DNA from: Jaapia argillacea MUCL 33604
Taxonomy: Eukaryota; Basidiomycota; Agaricomycetes; Jaapiales; Jaapiaceae
Length of the DNA: 64,000 bases
NCBI GenBank assembly: GCA_000697665.1
Contig: KL197726.1
Location: 578,452 to 642,451 of the forward strand
Reading direction: 5' to 3'
Shown: in pieces, positions 34,051 through 46,186 of the stretch
Layout: every line of letters starts with the position of its first letter
Position numbering within the stretch: the first letter of the stretch is position 1
The notes under the pieces: model-generated
What the model was told of the DNA's origin: nothing
The model's database searches: none
Seen by the model: the letters and a program-made list of their open reading frames with translations, nothing else
Program-made: the position numbers and the translations under genes

Positions 34051-34157
34051 TGACAACAGTGGGATTCGAACCCACGCCCTCATACGAGGATGAGAAACCA
34101 GATATCTGGCAAGCTTTCGCTTGAGTCACACGCCATGGACCGCTCGGCCATATTGCC
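34051..34157 (-). tRNA. tRNA-Leu(CAA) with an intron
   Basis: The minus strand folds as a class II tRNA. The acceptor stem GGCAATA pairs with TGTTGTC (two G-T wobbles), with discriminator A. The D-arm is GCCGAGCGGTCCATGGC. The anticodon region CTCAAG reads CAA, and the long variable arm is CTCAT...ATGAG. The T-arm GTGGGTTCGAATCCCAC is perfect. Between anticodon and variable arm an extra stretch of about 16 nt fits an intron; in the precursor CAAGC pairs with GCTTG across a GAAA loop, the usual anticodon-intron helix of Leu(CAA) genes. The anticodon stem (TGTGA against TCTGG) pairs poorly, so the gene could be decaying. Confidence 0.75.
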
Positions 34158-34159
34158 GT

Positions 34160-34643
34160 CGAGTTTCTAGGGTGCAGAACTAGTGTCGAAGGGATGCAAC
34201 AGCCAGAGGAGGAGGAGAGTCTAGCAAGTGCTGTGTAAGGGAAACCAGAGTGGGACAAGGCGAGAGACGTGAGAGCCACGTAGGAGTTTCTAGGGTGCAG
34301 AACTAGTGTCGAAGGGATGCAACAGTCAGGAGGAGACGAGGAGGAGGAGGAGGAGGAGGAGGAGGAGGAGGGTCAGGCATGTGCCGCGCCATGGAAACCG
34401 GAGTGGGACAAATCAAGAGGCGCGAGAGACGCGACAGTCACGGAAAATCCACTTCTCGTGACAAGTCCATGGGTAAACGCTAGATGAGTCGAAGTGGTAG
34501 GGGGAGGACTACCTAGGAGAGGCCTAAGTGGGCTGAGGACAAGGGAGAAGGAGAAAGTCGGTCGTCGAGATCGAGAGGGAGGGAACGGACTTGCGAGGAT
34601 AAAGAGAGTGATCGAAGAACACAAGACCGAAAAAGCACTCTGA
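34160..34643 (+). repeat. Tandem/dispersed repeat next to the tRNA
   Basis: Two diverged copies in tandem start with GAGTTTCTAGGGTGCAGAAC at 34160 and 34284 and share at least the first 45 bases almost exactly, then GAAACC(A/G)GAGTGGGACAA further on. The second copy contains a (GGA)n run at about 34338-34372. It continues through GGCTGAGGACAAGGGAGAAG to AAAAAGCACTCTG at 34643. A shortened copy lies at 52676-52831 in the same orientation, with the same start (GAGTTTCTAGGG) and end (AAAAGCACTCTG). No terminal inverted repeat or coding capacity was seen; family unknown. Confidence 0.75.
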
Positions 34644-35900
34644 ATAGATTCTGGTGTTCAGTTCAAGTAGGAAAGACCCTTCGTAGTAGTAGTGAGAGTC
34701 CAAGAGCGAACGAGGTTATGCACTGTAAGAGTGGGAGTGACTCCAGAACAGGCGTGTCAGAACTAGGGCTCCTAACTGTGGCGTAACCACACTGTGACGG
34801 ACCGTGTGTCACCAGATACGGTCGAAGCGAAGACAGTGGAATTTGCCACCGAAATATACAGGGCAGCACCGTTTCTACGGTTGTCAGATGCCTGTGCTGT
34901 GGTTCCAAAGGCAGAAGCCTCTGATTGGATAGAGAGAGAGTTGGAGAACTCCATATGTGGCGTCCCTGCTAAATTTAGCACTCCCTATGGTCTGAGTTGG
35001 GTCCGAGGAGCAAAATCGTCCAACTCCGTCAGACGCCCGTGTTTTTGGGTCGTGTCCCAGACGCCCGTGCCATCAACAGTTCAGAACCGTTTTGTGACCG
35101 TGAAGTTTTGCCTGTCACGTTTTCAGGACGCTCGGAGCCCTAGTCAGAACAAGGGAAAGCAAACAAAAGTATTGAGACACAAGGCTGAAAGGCACTTTGT
35201 ACTTTGCAATGAGTTTTTGCATAGTTATGGCCTAGCGAGTGAAGGCAACGACGACGGTGGAGGCAGCAGGAGTAGAGTGCTTGGTGAGTTGGTCGATGCT
35301 GGAACTTTGGGCGAGTGGCTGTGTGACTTGCCCATAACTCTTGCGCCTTCCAACACTGCAGTTCTAGTTGCTGCCAGTTCAAATGTTCACCCTCCACGCA
35401 CTCCACGCCCCTCAGGTCCCAACTGAAACATTGGCCATATCTCTGAACATTCAACACTGCATTCACTGCGTTTTTGACAAAGTACGACGCTGCGAGTGTA
35501 CACGATCTACGAGACGTAACCAGAGGTTTCTGATGTAGACAGATACCGTCAACGCCAGATAAATTGAGTAGCCAGTGTATTGTGAAGTGGTCAACACAAT
35601 AATGGCAGAGAGTTGATGATGCGTTGGCTGCATGATGTATCTCATGACGACCGAACCTGTCAACAGAGTGTAATCTGCGTAGACCTGGTTCATGTCCACA
35701 CCAACGAACCGGTACTCACTGCCTACATGACATTTCCTGTGGCTCGTCTCTGTCTACTCTGTCTACACGGAGCAATCCTCTTAGGTCTGGTTCCGACTAC
35801 TCGATGTATCTGCAGCTGGTTGTTCCTCGGGATAACTGGACATCATCGGGGACCATCCTTTAAAAGAGCCAGCTACTCGTTCGCTATTTTCAAGTCCCCA
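34644..35900. other. No gene recognised
   Basis: The longest frame here is 34794-35426 (+, 210 codons). It has a biased Ser/Val/Arg composition and no motif. CpG is still present at moderate level. The stretch probably belongs to a decayed repeat but shows no terminal repeats. Confidence 0.35.
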
Positions 35901-35929
35901 AGATGCGAAACTCCACTGGCTTGAGAGTC

Positions 35930-37165
35930 ACTCAGTGGAGAAGTCCTGTACCCCTGCGCCCTCGAGACATGATGGTTCTTCTGGTCCCTCCCCCAAGCCC
36001 CATTCAGGACTGGGTTGAAGCTGCCGAGAGAGCATTCATATCCAACACTCGCTTTTTGCTTACTTTATCTCAAGAGCGCCTGTTGTGGCACCTTGCGGCA
36101 GCTGTTGTGTGTACGGTCTCGGCGACAACAACACAGGTGAGTCCGTGCCTTGTCTCGTGCCCTCTCGTATTTACTCTACCAGGGTGAAATCGATGGCTTC
36201 TTCGTGGATCCGAACACATATACCCTTCACCTCGAGGTCGAGATTCCTTCCCAGCTGCATTCAAAGCCGAGTGTCCATAAGCTCATCTTGCAAGAGTTTG
36301 TTGGCCACAGCTCCGAGTACGATCTTCCCGGCTGGACAGCGAGGACCTCACTGCCTCCACTGCAGTTTGCTCTCAGTGCCGAGAACTTTGCGCACTTTGC
36401 CTGTGCCCACATAACTGACACTTGGGTGCTTTCCGTGAGTTTCGTCCTCCTGTTCAAGTGTCTCCATCACTCATTGCTGTTGGGATAGTGGGCAACCAAC
36501 TTCTTGGATCAGCAACCTCCCGATGTCGACCTGAAATCCGACTCAGATCCATTGATAGCTCAGTTGGAGAGGTTTCGTGTGGATGCTGTAGAGTTCGCTA
36601 TGGAGATACTGTCATTAGAATAGGCTTTGGATTCATCTCAATTCGAAGATATAGAGTTCGATTGGTCCAAAGTAGCCAGGTTGCGGATACACAGTCAACA
36701 AGGTATGAGCCGACGAGATCAAGTTTTGTAAAGTTTGGGGATGTTAGTTACTCCCACGCCACTCAAGTCAAGGTAGCGTATCCCCCAAGGTATACGCGCG
36801 GAGTTGGAATTGACTTATTCGACGCTGGTTGTTTGCATCAGGAGGTATCAAACTTCAACTCGTGCTACTTCCTCGCCATCCCCCCCAATTGCGCTCGCAG
36901 GAGATCATCAAGCAAAGTGTCGACGCCCTCCTCTGCTCTTGGCGAGACGGCGTAGTGAGTACAGAGGTCATAGGAGCACTAGTGCTGGCCGCAAGTTCTT
37001 GCGAAGGGCAAGTCATTCTGATTATCTTCCGCAGAGTGTATGTATGAATCCCTGTCTTTTCCTCTGTTGCTTCCCATTGATCCAATATTTTCGTTGACGA
37101 TTTTCTAGGAAAACTTTAGGAGCAGACAACTTTACAGAGCTGTTTGACTGCCGTGTGAACGGCTT
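35930..37165 (+). pseudogene. Unrecognised multi-exon gene, apparently broken
   Basis: Protein-like exons follow one another on the plus strand. One holds PIQDWVEAAERAFISNTRFL and LSQERLLWHLAAAVVCTVSA. After a short intron comes GEIDGFFVDPNTYTLHLEVE, then HSSEYDLPGWTARTS and LQFALSAENFAHFACAHITD. The next exon has WATNFLDQQPPDVDLKSDSD and LERFRVDAVEFAMEIL, an in-frame TAG, and then FEDIEFDWSKVARLRI. A last piece carries LRSQEIIKQSVDALLCSWRD and SCEGQVILIIFRR, then LGADNFTELFDCRVNGFAG. No known domain was recognised. It directly precedes the CACTA transposase in the same orientation, so it may be an accessory element gene or a captured host fragment. Confidence 0.45.
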
Positions 37166-37299
37166 TGCTGGTTAGTCAAATGCAGTTGTTCTGTACCTTT
37201 GCCATGTCGATACAGCTAACATTCGATCACCAGGTCAGTTTAGTACCCGTGTTACAGTATCGAACAGCTGTCTGCCCCCGGCGCTTGGTTCATTTTCAT

Positions 37300-40200
37300 A
37301 TGGTCAGTCGTTATTGCAACTCGATGTTACATGCCCGTTTCTCATCAGTCGAGCAGTCCACGCAACAACCTTGCTGGTGCACTTCGCACAAGTGCAACGG
37401 CAGGAAAGTGGCCCATTCAACGCGCCAATTACACCAGGCTCATGACCGCCGACTCGAAAGCCACCGTCCCGTCGTCAATCCCTTGACATCAACACTCGCT
37501 GCCCCCTCCCCAAGCAACCAAGCCTCCACGTCCAAGACTCCCTCGCACAATGGGCCATTCGGAACATGGCACTTCCAAGAAACTCCAGAAAGTGTCGCTG
37601 GATTTTCGCCCTTCCTCCCGCAGACCCAGGCTCTCCCTCAAACCAACATAGTTTCTACACCTATCCCTTCTTCTGCGTCAGGTTCACATCCACCTCACGT
37701 TCATAATCCTGAATTCGTTGCACCTGATCCGACCATTGTATACCATCTTCCGGATTCTCCTCCCGTCATGGCGGATTCACAGGATGCCTTCCCTCCCTCC
37801 GACGGCCCCAGAAATCAACCCTTTGGCAATGGGGAGGATGATGCGCTGTGGGTTCCCGATCATCGCGACCATTTTGGTGATGAATTGGTGGATATGTTCC
37901 AGGATTTTTTGCAGATTGGTGCGGATGATTGGGAGGATCCTGACGAGGCAGACAATGATGCACCACCACCACCACCGCCACTCCTTCCCTCCCCCTCTCC
38001 TCTCCATGCTACGACCACTCCAGTAATCAAGGAACAAACAACTTTTTCTCCTGTTCTGGATATTCTGCCCGACTCCAATGGACCCCCCCAAACAGTGTTG
38101 GGAATGTCCCCAGACCCGGCAGCCTGCAACGAATATTACGTGGACCCCGGCCCAACGAGGTCAACACACACCGCCGCCGACATCCATCCGAACCCCTTGG
38201 TACACATTGTCTATCTCCTCGTCCTCTGGCTGCACTCCCAGTTCCACCTCCCCTTCCGTGCATGCACGGTTATTCTCACCACTTTTGCAGTTGTTGTTCA
38301 TGCTTGTGGTGTCATTTTAGACCCACCCATGTTCAACTCCCTCCCCAGAATTATATCAGCACTCGGTGCCGAATCATCATTCCAGCAACTTCCAGTTTGT
38401 CCTGAATGCTTGGAAGTCTATCCCATAACAGTTGCGAAGGATGCTTGTTGCAACAAGTGCCAACATCCTCTTTTCATTATGGATCCCACTCCTGCAGATC
38501 GTCGATCCGGTAAAACCACTCGTACAAGTTCAAAACCCCATCTTCGATTCCCAACAAAGTCATTGCAGGAGCAGCTAACGGAGATGCTCCCTCCCATCGA
38601 AGATGAATTAGACTTGTGGCGTCGGCGACCTCATGTCCCCAATGAGTACACCACCATTTTTGATGGGAAGATTGTCCGAGAGCTGCCAGGAGCAGACTCT
38701 CTCCCCTTCTTTCATCCCGACATGGAGGAGATGCCGAATGGTGAGCTCAGGATTGGCCTTACTTTGGGAGTTGATTGGTGAGTTTCTGTTGCAATATGTT
38801 TCCCATTGATGCTGAATCTTCTGCCCCAGGTTTTCGTACCTCCGCAGTCAAATTGCACCATCCCACACATCTTGTCTGATTTCATTCAGCGTGATCAACC
38901 TTCTGGACTATCTTCGGTATGTCCTCAATGGCTCTTCCGATGATTGCGTCCTGACTTGGAGTGACAGCTATCGAACATCCAACCTCCTTCTCGCAGGGAT
39001 CATGCCAGGACCAAAAGAGGCAGACCCAGACCAATGCCAGAAGTTCATGCGGGTCTTCGTAAATGAACTAATATGGTTGTGGTATCATGGCTTTAAGCTG
39101 ATTACACCTTGGTATCCTGACGGGCGATGGGTTCGTGTTGCGTTGGTTGGAATTCTTTGCGATAAGCCTGCTGCGCACAAGATGGGGGGGTTTGGGTCGC
39201 ATTCGCACACATTCTTCTGTACGAGATGTTGGATAAGTCAAGCTTTGAAAGCTACTGCAGCCACTTTTACTTCGGGTGGTAAGCCGTCGGGACCATGGAT
39301 ATTACAACTACTAATGTCAAGAAATAGGATTTCTGCCTCGATCCGACGCTCAACATCGGAGTTATATGAACAGCTATCTTGGTTGCAAGTCTGCAAATGC
39401 CCGTGCCGAATTCGTGAAGAAATTCGCAACCCGTTGGTCTGAATTTGTTCGCTTGCCATACTTCGACATGTGTTGAATGATCGTTGTTGACCCAATGCAC
39501 AATCTTTTCCTCGGTCAGCTAATTTTCCATTTGAGTTAATCCTTACTGATCACTCTCATAGGTGTTGTCAAATCTCATTTCTACCATATTTGGGTTCAGC
39601 TCAAAGTTTTACGGAGGACGAAGGAACTTTGCCGCCTCCACAGCATCCTTGCAGAGGTGAGACACTCTACTGTCATCTGTATTTTATACAACTTATAATC
39701 TTCAGCTCTATCTCCCCGCCAAACTCGGCTGATTACCAAGTTTGGTAGGTGAACCAGCTGGGGGTTCACTAACAGCTGATCAATGGCGAAACTTAGTACT
39801 GGTTGTCGGGCCATTAGCGGTAGGCTCATCTTCATTTCCCGTTGTTGCCTCACCTCAAGTATTTTCGAAAGATTCCTCAAATATGGGACGAGTTCTTGTC
39901 TGAAACAAATGCCAGCAACATCACCCGTCGTCTGGATGCTATCGGCAAGACAATTGCTGATAACAAACAGAAAAAGCAGGCAGCTGCAGCAGCACGTAAA
40001 GCAGCATCAACGGCTAAGAAGACAAACGAGATTTCGACTCCTGTTGTTGCACCGAATTCAGAGCCACGCCGATCGGGTCGTTCTCGGAGGCCTACTGCTA
40101 GGGTGCAGGTCAGTGAGCGCCTCGTTATTTCCCAGTTCTAGTGCTGATTGCAGCAATTCAGGAAATGGCAGAGCGGGATGAAATGGAAGTGGATGAGGGA

Positions 40201-41635
40201 GACGACAGAGATGATGGAGAAATCCACGGGGAGCAAGATGATGACAACGACCCCGACGCTAGTCAACCATCTCGAAAACAACGACGACCAGGAGGCAAAA
40301 CAGGTGAAGATGATGATTCCAATGTGCCTTGCAACCTCAGCGCACGGGATTCGGAAAATTTCGCCAAGCTGTCAGAAGCTATGAAAATCCTCGTCTCCAA
40401 CAAGATCACCGAGACGGATTTATGCAAGGCAGACAACCTCATTAGAGCATATTGTCTCGAGCTTGTTGAGGTAATTCGTCATAATCTCAGTGGATCACCA
40501 ACTAACATTTGATCTGAAGTTGTATGGCTCAGCTGTCATTCAGCCGAACCACCACTACGCAACTCACACTGCTGAATTCGTCAGGGATTATGGGCCATTG
40601 AAGGAATTCTGGACTTTTCTTTTCGAGCGAATAAACAAGGTGTTGAAGAGCTACCGTACGCCCAACCACACAGGTGGCGAACTTGAATGTTCCTTCTTTC
40701 GAGAATTCCACCGTACTGTACAAACTTCTCGCCTGGTGAGTTCTGCTTTGTCACCTGATTTTATCTTTGCTAACTTTGAGAAGCTCTCTGATGGCTCGAA
40801 AGCACCAGCCAAGTCGGACATTCGACTTGTGGTGGATGCAATGTACAAGGCATCGGCAGACAATAGAGGAACCGTACAAGCTCTTGCTCGCGACCTTGAC
40901 GAGGCTCGTGAAGATGGTGAGAGTGCTTTCGTATTGTTTTTGAACATTTGACGATATCCCGTGACTCTCTCACTGTAGGTGGGGTTGCATTGGCTCTCAG
41001 TCCAAGATCGGAACGTTGTCGCATGCCAATGGAGCTCTACTACCTATTCCTCCAACATCTTCAGGATCGGCATCCGACTCAAAACTTTCGTTCGCATGCT
41101 GCAATAGTGACCACCAACTCCGAGTCGACAATGGCCGTCACTGATCAGGTCCAGTTCTTCGACTATGTGGTCATTCATCGCCACTGATACACCGCATCGA
41201 ATAGGTCACCCAATCGAGCCAACTCCTTGGTTGCTGTTCAAACCTCGCCGTCAGGATCAATACATATTGGAGAGCTGCTCGACATCGTTGTTTTCCAGCA
41301 GGATGGCATCAGGAAAGAAACATTCGGGAGGGTTCGCTGGTTTAAGCGTGCATTATTGAGCATTGATGAGATGCCTTGGCGGCCATTGTGAGTCTCGTTT
41401 CTACAGCATCTTTCTGTCGCTTTGTCTCACAATCCCTTTTAGTAAGGCGCTGCAGCTCAACCTCTGGGAAGCTGATGCCTTCATCCAGAAGGATGATGAC
41501 GGCCCTCACTCCCTCATCATGTTGGAGACATTGATGAGTCCAGTTGTTTGCCACACAGTGGCCATCCGCGAGATGAAGTATTGGCTGACCATTGTCCTTG
41601 AACGCTTGGAACCGGAGTTCTCAAATGTCCATTAA
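37300..41635 (+). mobile_element. CACTA (En/Spm-like) Tnp2 transposase, inactivated
   Basis: Tnp2-family transposase of a basidiomycete CACTA DNA transposon. The N-terminal Cys/His motif CWCTSHKCNGRKVAHSTRQL is followed by a long Pro-rich region and a CPECLEVYPITVAKDACCNK zinc-ribbon-like motif. The core reads DMEEMPNGELRIGLTLGVDW, FSYLRSQIAPSHTSCLISFS, and after a removed 48-nt intron YRTSNLLLAGIMPGPKE. Then come RVALVGILCDKPAAHKMGGF and SHTFFCTRCWI, ARAEFVKKFATRWSEFVRLP, VVDPMHNLFLG, PNHHYATHTAEFVRDYGPL, and REFWTFLFER-type residues up to GGELECSFFREFHRT. It ends in an acidic linker and a C-terminal domain to 41635. At least two in-frame TGA codons replace expected Arg: after YFDMC and after YLPAKLG (both CGA-to-TGA). 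Apart from these it is nearly complete, so inactivation looks recent. The CACTA ends were not found. Confidence 0.85.
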
Positions 41636-41879
41636 TCACATCTCTTTGTTGACGAATCTAAACTTTCAGTTGTGCATTGAGGATTCAATTCAGAATCCGA
41701 ATACATCAAGATGTGTAGGGCAGTTGACATCCATCCCCTCTATACTACGGATTGCCGTCCTCCTTGTCATCTGCAAGATTTCCCCCCTCGGCCTCAACTT
41801 CTGCCAACATATGTAAGTCTTTCTTTGCGATATCATCGAAATCGCTATCAGGTATCTGAAGATATATGATAGTGTCGTT

Positions 41880-43640
41880 GGGGTCATCATCAGGGGCAGC
41901 CTCCACGAGTGTGAAGTTCCCCGTTCATATCACCCAATCCAGAGAAAAGTACGATTTGCTGGGAATCGGAGTGTGTCCTCGGGGTTCCATGGATGGCGGG
42001 GCATCGTTTCGGTGGCTAGCAGGTCCTCGGACTCATCGGCGTCTTCCTCGTTTACCTTTCTTGCCCTGCTCTTCGTCCTCTGGTTGTCGACGGTACATAG
42101 CCAAGCGTGCGTGAATCCGATGAACCTGTGAGTCAGTGTTTCAGTGTTGAACTGTGACTTTCAATGTACTGACCACGTACCCACATAGCCACCCAACCCT
42201 TTGTGTGGCTCTCCAAACTTTGTCCTTCCCCTTCCGAAGTATACTTGGAGGACATGTTTGGGGTCTGGATGCCCTCGTAAACGCCCTTTGTAGCCTCCTC
42301 TCCATAGTCCTTTTGAAGTCGGGGCACAGCTTCACGATATTGGAAAGCCTTCTATTGGTAGGTGAGCCCATCAGCGAATAGCTTCCGATTCTGGAGGATG
42401 AGCATCTTACTCTTTGTTTTCGTGTGTAGGTCAGAGCCCTCTGCTTTTTAACTTTCCGCTTGGCCTTCCCTTTTGCAGTTGTCTGAGCATCGTAGGTCTC
42501 GCGAAGGGTGACAAAGTACTGCTTCGTGGTGTCAAGTAAGTCCCAGTCATCGGCATCCGGAACTAAACACTCGTGAGTTTGACCCTCCAATGGCGAAGAA
42601 TTTACTAACCATCACCGTTTTGTTGACAAGGGCCACCACCATATCAATATACTCACGATTGACACCCACTCCTGGTGCATCTTCCCATTTTGGGTTGAAC
42701 CAACAAGTCTGACCATCGGGTGTGTAGCGGAATGGTTCTCCTGGCAGAAGCGGGCTGGGGATTTTGCCTGTACCTGTAGATTGACCTTTCATATCGTGGC
42801 CAATTAGAAGGTTACACACTTCCTGAACCTTGGTCTTTCCGGATGTGAGTAAAATTTCCCCAGACAATAGAATGGTACTCACGATAATCAAGGGATCCTT
42901 TCGTCCACCTCGCCTCCCAGTCCTCCTTCCCGTCGCAACAGCCTTCTCTCGCAAAGCCTCTATCTCCTTCTGTTGGCTCACTGACACTGCCTCCTGCGCC
43001 ATGACTCTCTCCATCAACTTCTCGATCAGATTCTGCCCCACTGGCAGGTTCACGTAATCCCGTTCAAGTGGAGCATTTGCGTTCGTCGACGGCCCTGGGA
43101 CGTTCCCATAATGCTCAGGCATTCAAACCCCACTACCATTCACCAGGGACAGGTGGGGCAAGCTGCCGAACATGATTTGTTGGGAGCTGCTTCCATTGTT
43201 GCTATGGGTGGGGTTGACACTGTAGAAGTTATGAACAGGGGTGCCTGGGGTTGGAACGTAAGCAGAGATAATGTGAGTACACCTCTGTTGACATTTTCCT
43301 TTCACATACCATTCATTCGAGCTCCTCCAAGCTGGACATTCCTGCCCACCAGCAACCTTGATGTGCCCGGGGACTGGGATGCATTCGGCGGGGTCAAAAG
43401 CGTGTCTGACATGGTTGGAGTCATGTTTGACACGCTCTGAGACGTGTTTGACGCGGTCGGAGATGTGTTTGACACGGTTGGAGATGTGTTCGACGTGGCC
43501 TGAGATGCATTCGACGCATTCTTGGAGACGACCGCCATGGCATTCGATGTGTTCATGGACATGTTCGAGAATGTACTGCCAGGGGCTCCACCGAACTGTC
43601 CAATTGGTTCATTTGGTCCAGCTGGTGGGAACAACGCCTA
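41880..43640 (-). mobile_element. Second gene of the CACTA element, convergent to Tnp2
   Basis: This minus-strand multi-exon coding region faces the transposase tail to tail, a common layout in Agaricomycete CACTA elements. Starting from 43634, the frame has Met/Asn/Ser/Thr-rich heptads (43390-43530), then QIMFGSLPHLSLVNGSG. A stop lies just before MPEHYGNVPGPSTNANAPLE. A coiled-coil piece follows (LIEKLMERVMAQEAVSVSQQ, KEIEALREKAV), then EVCNLLIGHDMKGQ, FRYTPDGQTCWFNPKWEDAP and GVGVNREYIDMVVALVNKT. After a short intron come DADDWDLLDTTKQYFVTLRE and a Lys/Arg-rich segment. The C-terminal part near 41900-42060 is acidic and less certain. The protein resembles TE-borne proteins of unknown role (TnpA-like partner is inferred). 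Confidence 0.6.
43390..43535 (-). repeat. 21-bp minisatellite encoding Ser/Asn/Thr heptads
   Basis: About six imperfect 21-bp units inside the second CACTA gene. They encode heptads such as PTVSNTS, PTASNTS and QSVSNMT on the minus strand. The heptad length keeps the frame, so copy number can vary without breaking the protein. Confidence 0.75.
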
Positions 43641-43659
43641 CGAAGCATCAACACCACTC

Positions 43660-45290
43660 TGCCGACTCGGATGATGTTCAGAACACACCTGTATGTCAAT
43701 TCCGCTATCATGCAATGCTTGTAGCACCAGCTGATAGGCTTCAAGGGCGGGGGCACTGTTAAAATTGTTAGGATCCATGACTTTACTGAGACAAGGTGAG
43801 TCGCTTCATCCTTGGCTGGGAATCTATCTCTTATGGGCACCTGTACAGTTCTTTGGTCTGTCTGGGACGAGGACTGGTCCACCCATCGGAGATTTGGTCT
43901 GTCTTTTGCAATCATTTATTTCAATTTTTTGACAAATGTTTCGCCAGCCATCCGCTTCCCTCGATCTGTCCTGTCTCACTCCCCTCCTTTCACACCCCCC
44001 GCCATGGCCTTTCATGCCTGTGCCCACACTACTAGTACCCATCATTTCCGCTCAACGGCACCATCCCCTCCCTCCTCTACCGACCTCAGCATCACCCTTC
44101 CTTGACTATCCAGGGCCCAACTTGACCTATCCCCATTCGGTTTCAATCTTGATGGATATGCAATGTACATCTCAAAGGGGTTATGAGTGTCAGTATCGGG
44201 GATGGGTGTGTGGTGCCATGGGATGTATATTCCTTTCCTGTATTCACATCAGTCGTTAGCCGCAAATTGACTTGCTCGTATCTCATACTGTCTATGCGAC
44301 GTGATTGAAGTATTCTGTCATCAATACAAGAATTATTCGGTGGATACCATGCCGTCTACACTCTGTGTACCTGATGAGGGATACACCAGCCACTTGGGGC
44401 TGCCAGTGTGGACGTGTTTGGCCACCAAGTGTTGATTACATCTGTCTACTCTTCGGTCTACGTGTCATAATCAATGTGTATCCATGAGTCGTACACACAA
44501 AGTTTCTATGACTGTGTCTACACCAGTTCCGAACTGTATCTGTTGTGTATCCTTGGCCTATCTACCTTCCCAAAAACACAGTGATTGCTACCAGAAGGGG
44601 ATGCAAGGACTGGCACCTTGCTCCCCACAGAGTTCAGCCAAGTGTGTCTTCGTGTGCAGTCTGAGTGTGTCCTGTTCATGTCAAGAATCTCTCCTGCATC
44701 TGGATCACCAATATCTCCCACTGCTGCAGCCACTTGGATGATTGGTTGGACCAGATCTGGAGGTGATTTGGGCTCTAGTAACTCAAGTAACTCAAGTACG
44801 ATTTGTTTCCACTGTCTGGCTTGAGCAAGATAATTATTTCAGAGATGTAATCGAGAATAAGCCTGAGTGAATGTACAGTATATGTGAGTTTGCTTGACTT
44901 GAAGGTGGCTTTGCCTGACTGTCACTGACTTGTATTTGATAGTACTGATGTGGCCAATGAACCGAAGCAGCCCAATATAGGCATTGACTTGCTGAATACA
45001 GACATGTCGAGCTCATGTTGAATCACCATTGGCAAGTCTTTGGGGTTGGTTTGACAGGCAAGATGAGTGGGGTGAAGCAACAGCTAGACATTGAAGTCTC
45101 TGGCTGTTGGGGTCTGAGGACTTTACCTGTTCTGCTCCCCACATCACCCACTGGCAACCCTCACTTGTTTCACTCCCTGCCTTGCTTGCTATACCACCCA
45201 CAATCTGCTTGCTCACTAAGCTACACTTGCTGCCTCACTTTCTCCCTGCTTCACTCAATCGCTGCCTCACTCACTGCTCAACCCACCCCA
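43660..45290. other. Repeat-island DNA without a recognised gene
   Basis: No coding region was recognised. The stretch 45080-45143 (AGACATTGAAGTCTCTGGCT ... TCTGCTCCCCACATCA) is similar to 53319-53381 in the same orientation, so it is a fragment of the repeat that forms the large inverted repeat at 52.8-53.9 kb. The right end of the CACTA element should lie somewhere in this interval but no clear terminal repeat was found. Confidence 0.45.
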
Positions 45291-45307
45291 GCATACATCC
45301 ACACTTT

Positions 45308-45502
45308 ATGATGCCTTCCAAAACCTTGAAGAAGCAAGTGGCTAGCCCAGACTCTGGCAGAGAAAATGAAAGGAAGGCTCTGAAGAAACACCAGAAAAGG
45401 GTCAAGGTCACAATCAAAGAGGCAAGTCTTGCCTTGAGCGTGCAAAGGATAATTGACGAATTGGATTGTTGTAGGACACTCCCAAGTCACTTCATGCCAT
45501 AG
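45308..45502 (+). pseudogene. Small Lys-rich open frame of an unrecognised family
   Basis: The frame starts MMPSKTLKKQVASPDSGREN and continues as a basic, helical segment (KHQKRVKVTIKEASLALSVQ, RIIDELDCC). It stops after SHFMP, but the bases beyond still read as AIENANIYHQLRREHENDN. It looks like the start of a longer decayed gene whose continuation toward 46.1 kb is lost. No family was recognised. Confidence 0.35.
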
Positions 45503-46186
45503 AAAACGCAAACATTTACCACCAGTTGAGGAGGGAACATGAAAATGATAACGTACGTGATTCCTCTTTAAATGTAAAGGTTAGATTACTGACAAGAGCA
45601 TATATATTATTCTCTGCAGAGCATACAGCCTATCAGGAGCATCCTTGTGAGTCTTGAATGGCTGACTCATTGTGGGGACTGTAATTCATCAGTCACAGGT
45701 CTCTCTTGATGCTGTAGATGGTACTGACTGAATCCAAAACCATAAGTGCAGTGCACTGAGCTCTTAATGAATGAGACTAATGAGATCACACCAGAGGAAG
45801 AGGGCTGTGTTGAACTCCGCTCAAGCAGAGTGTTGTCACCAAGAAGATAGCAGCTACTTGCAAAATTTGTCATTTGTCCTTCAAGGCTACCACCATCATC
45901 ACTGAAGCAGTGTGTACCAAGACATGGTTTGCAGATGGGTTGTTGAGCCTCAGTTAGCACAGTTTGGACAATTGGGCTGAAAATTGAGTAATTACTGATT
46001 ATAATTGATTACAATCCAATTAATTACTGATTCTGATTAAATACCCATTGAAAGTAATTTAATCAAATTGGTTGGAGCCCTAGCAAAAGCATGCCCACCA
46101 GCACCACATAGCTGCAACAAAGTTCTCGCCCATGGCTGTTGAAGAGTGGTCTTTGACTCTCGACTACTTGTTGGACTGTCATACAG

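Noticed and set aside
34794-35426. 210-codon plus-strand frame
   Set aside because: Long, but with no motif, no splice context and biased composition; it overlaps minus-strand frames of similar quality.
34644-45290. CACTA/TAGTG termini for the transposon
   Set aside because: Several short CACTA or TAGTG strings occur but none pair as inverted repeats with matching target duplications.
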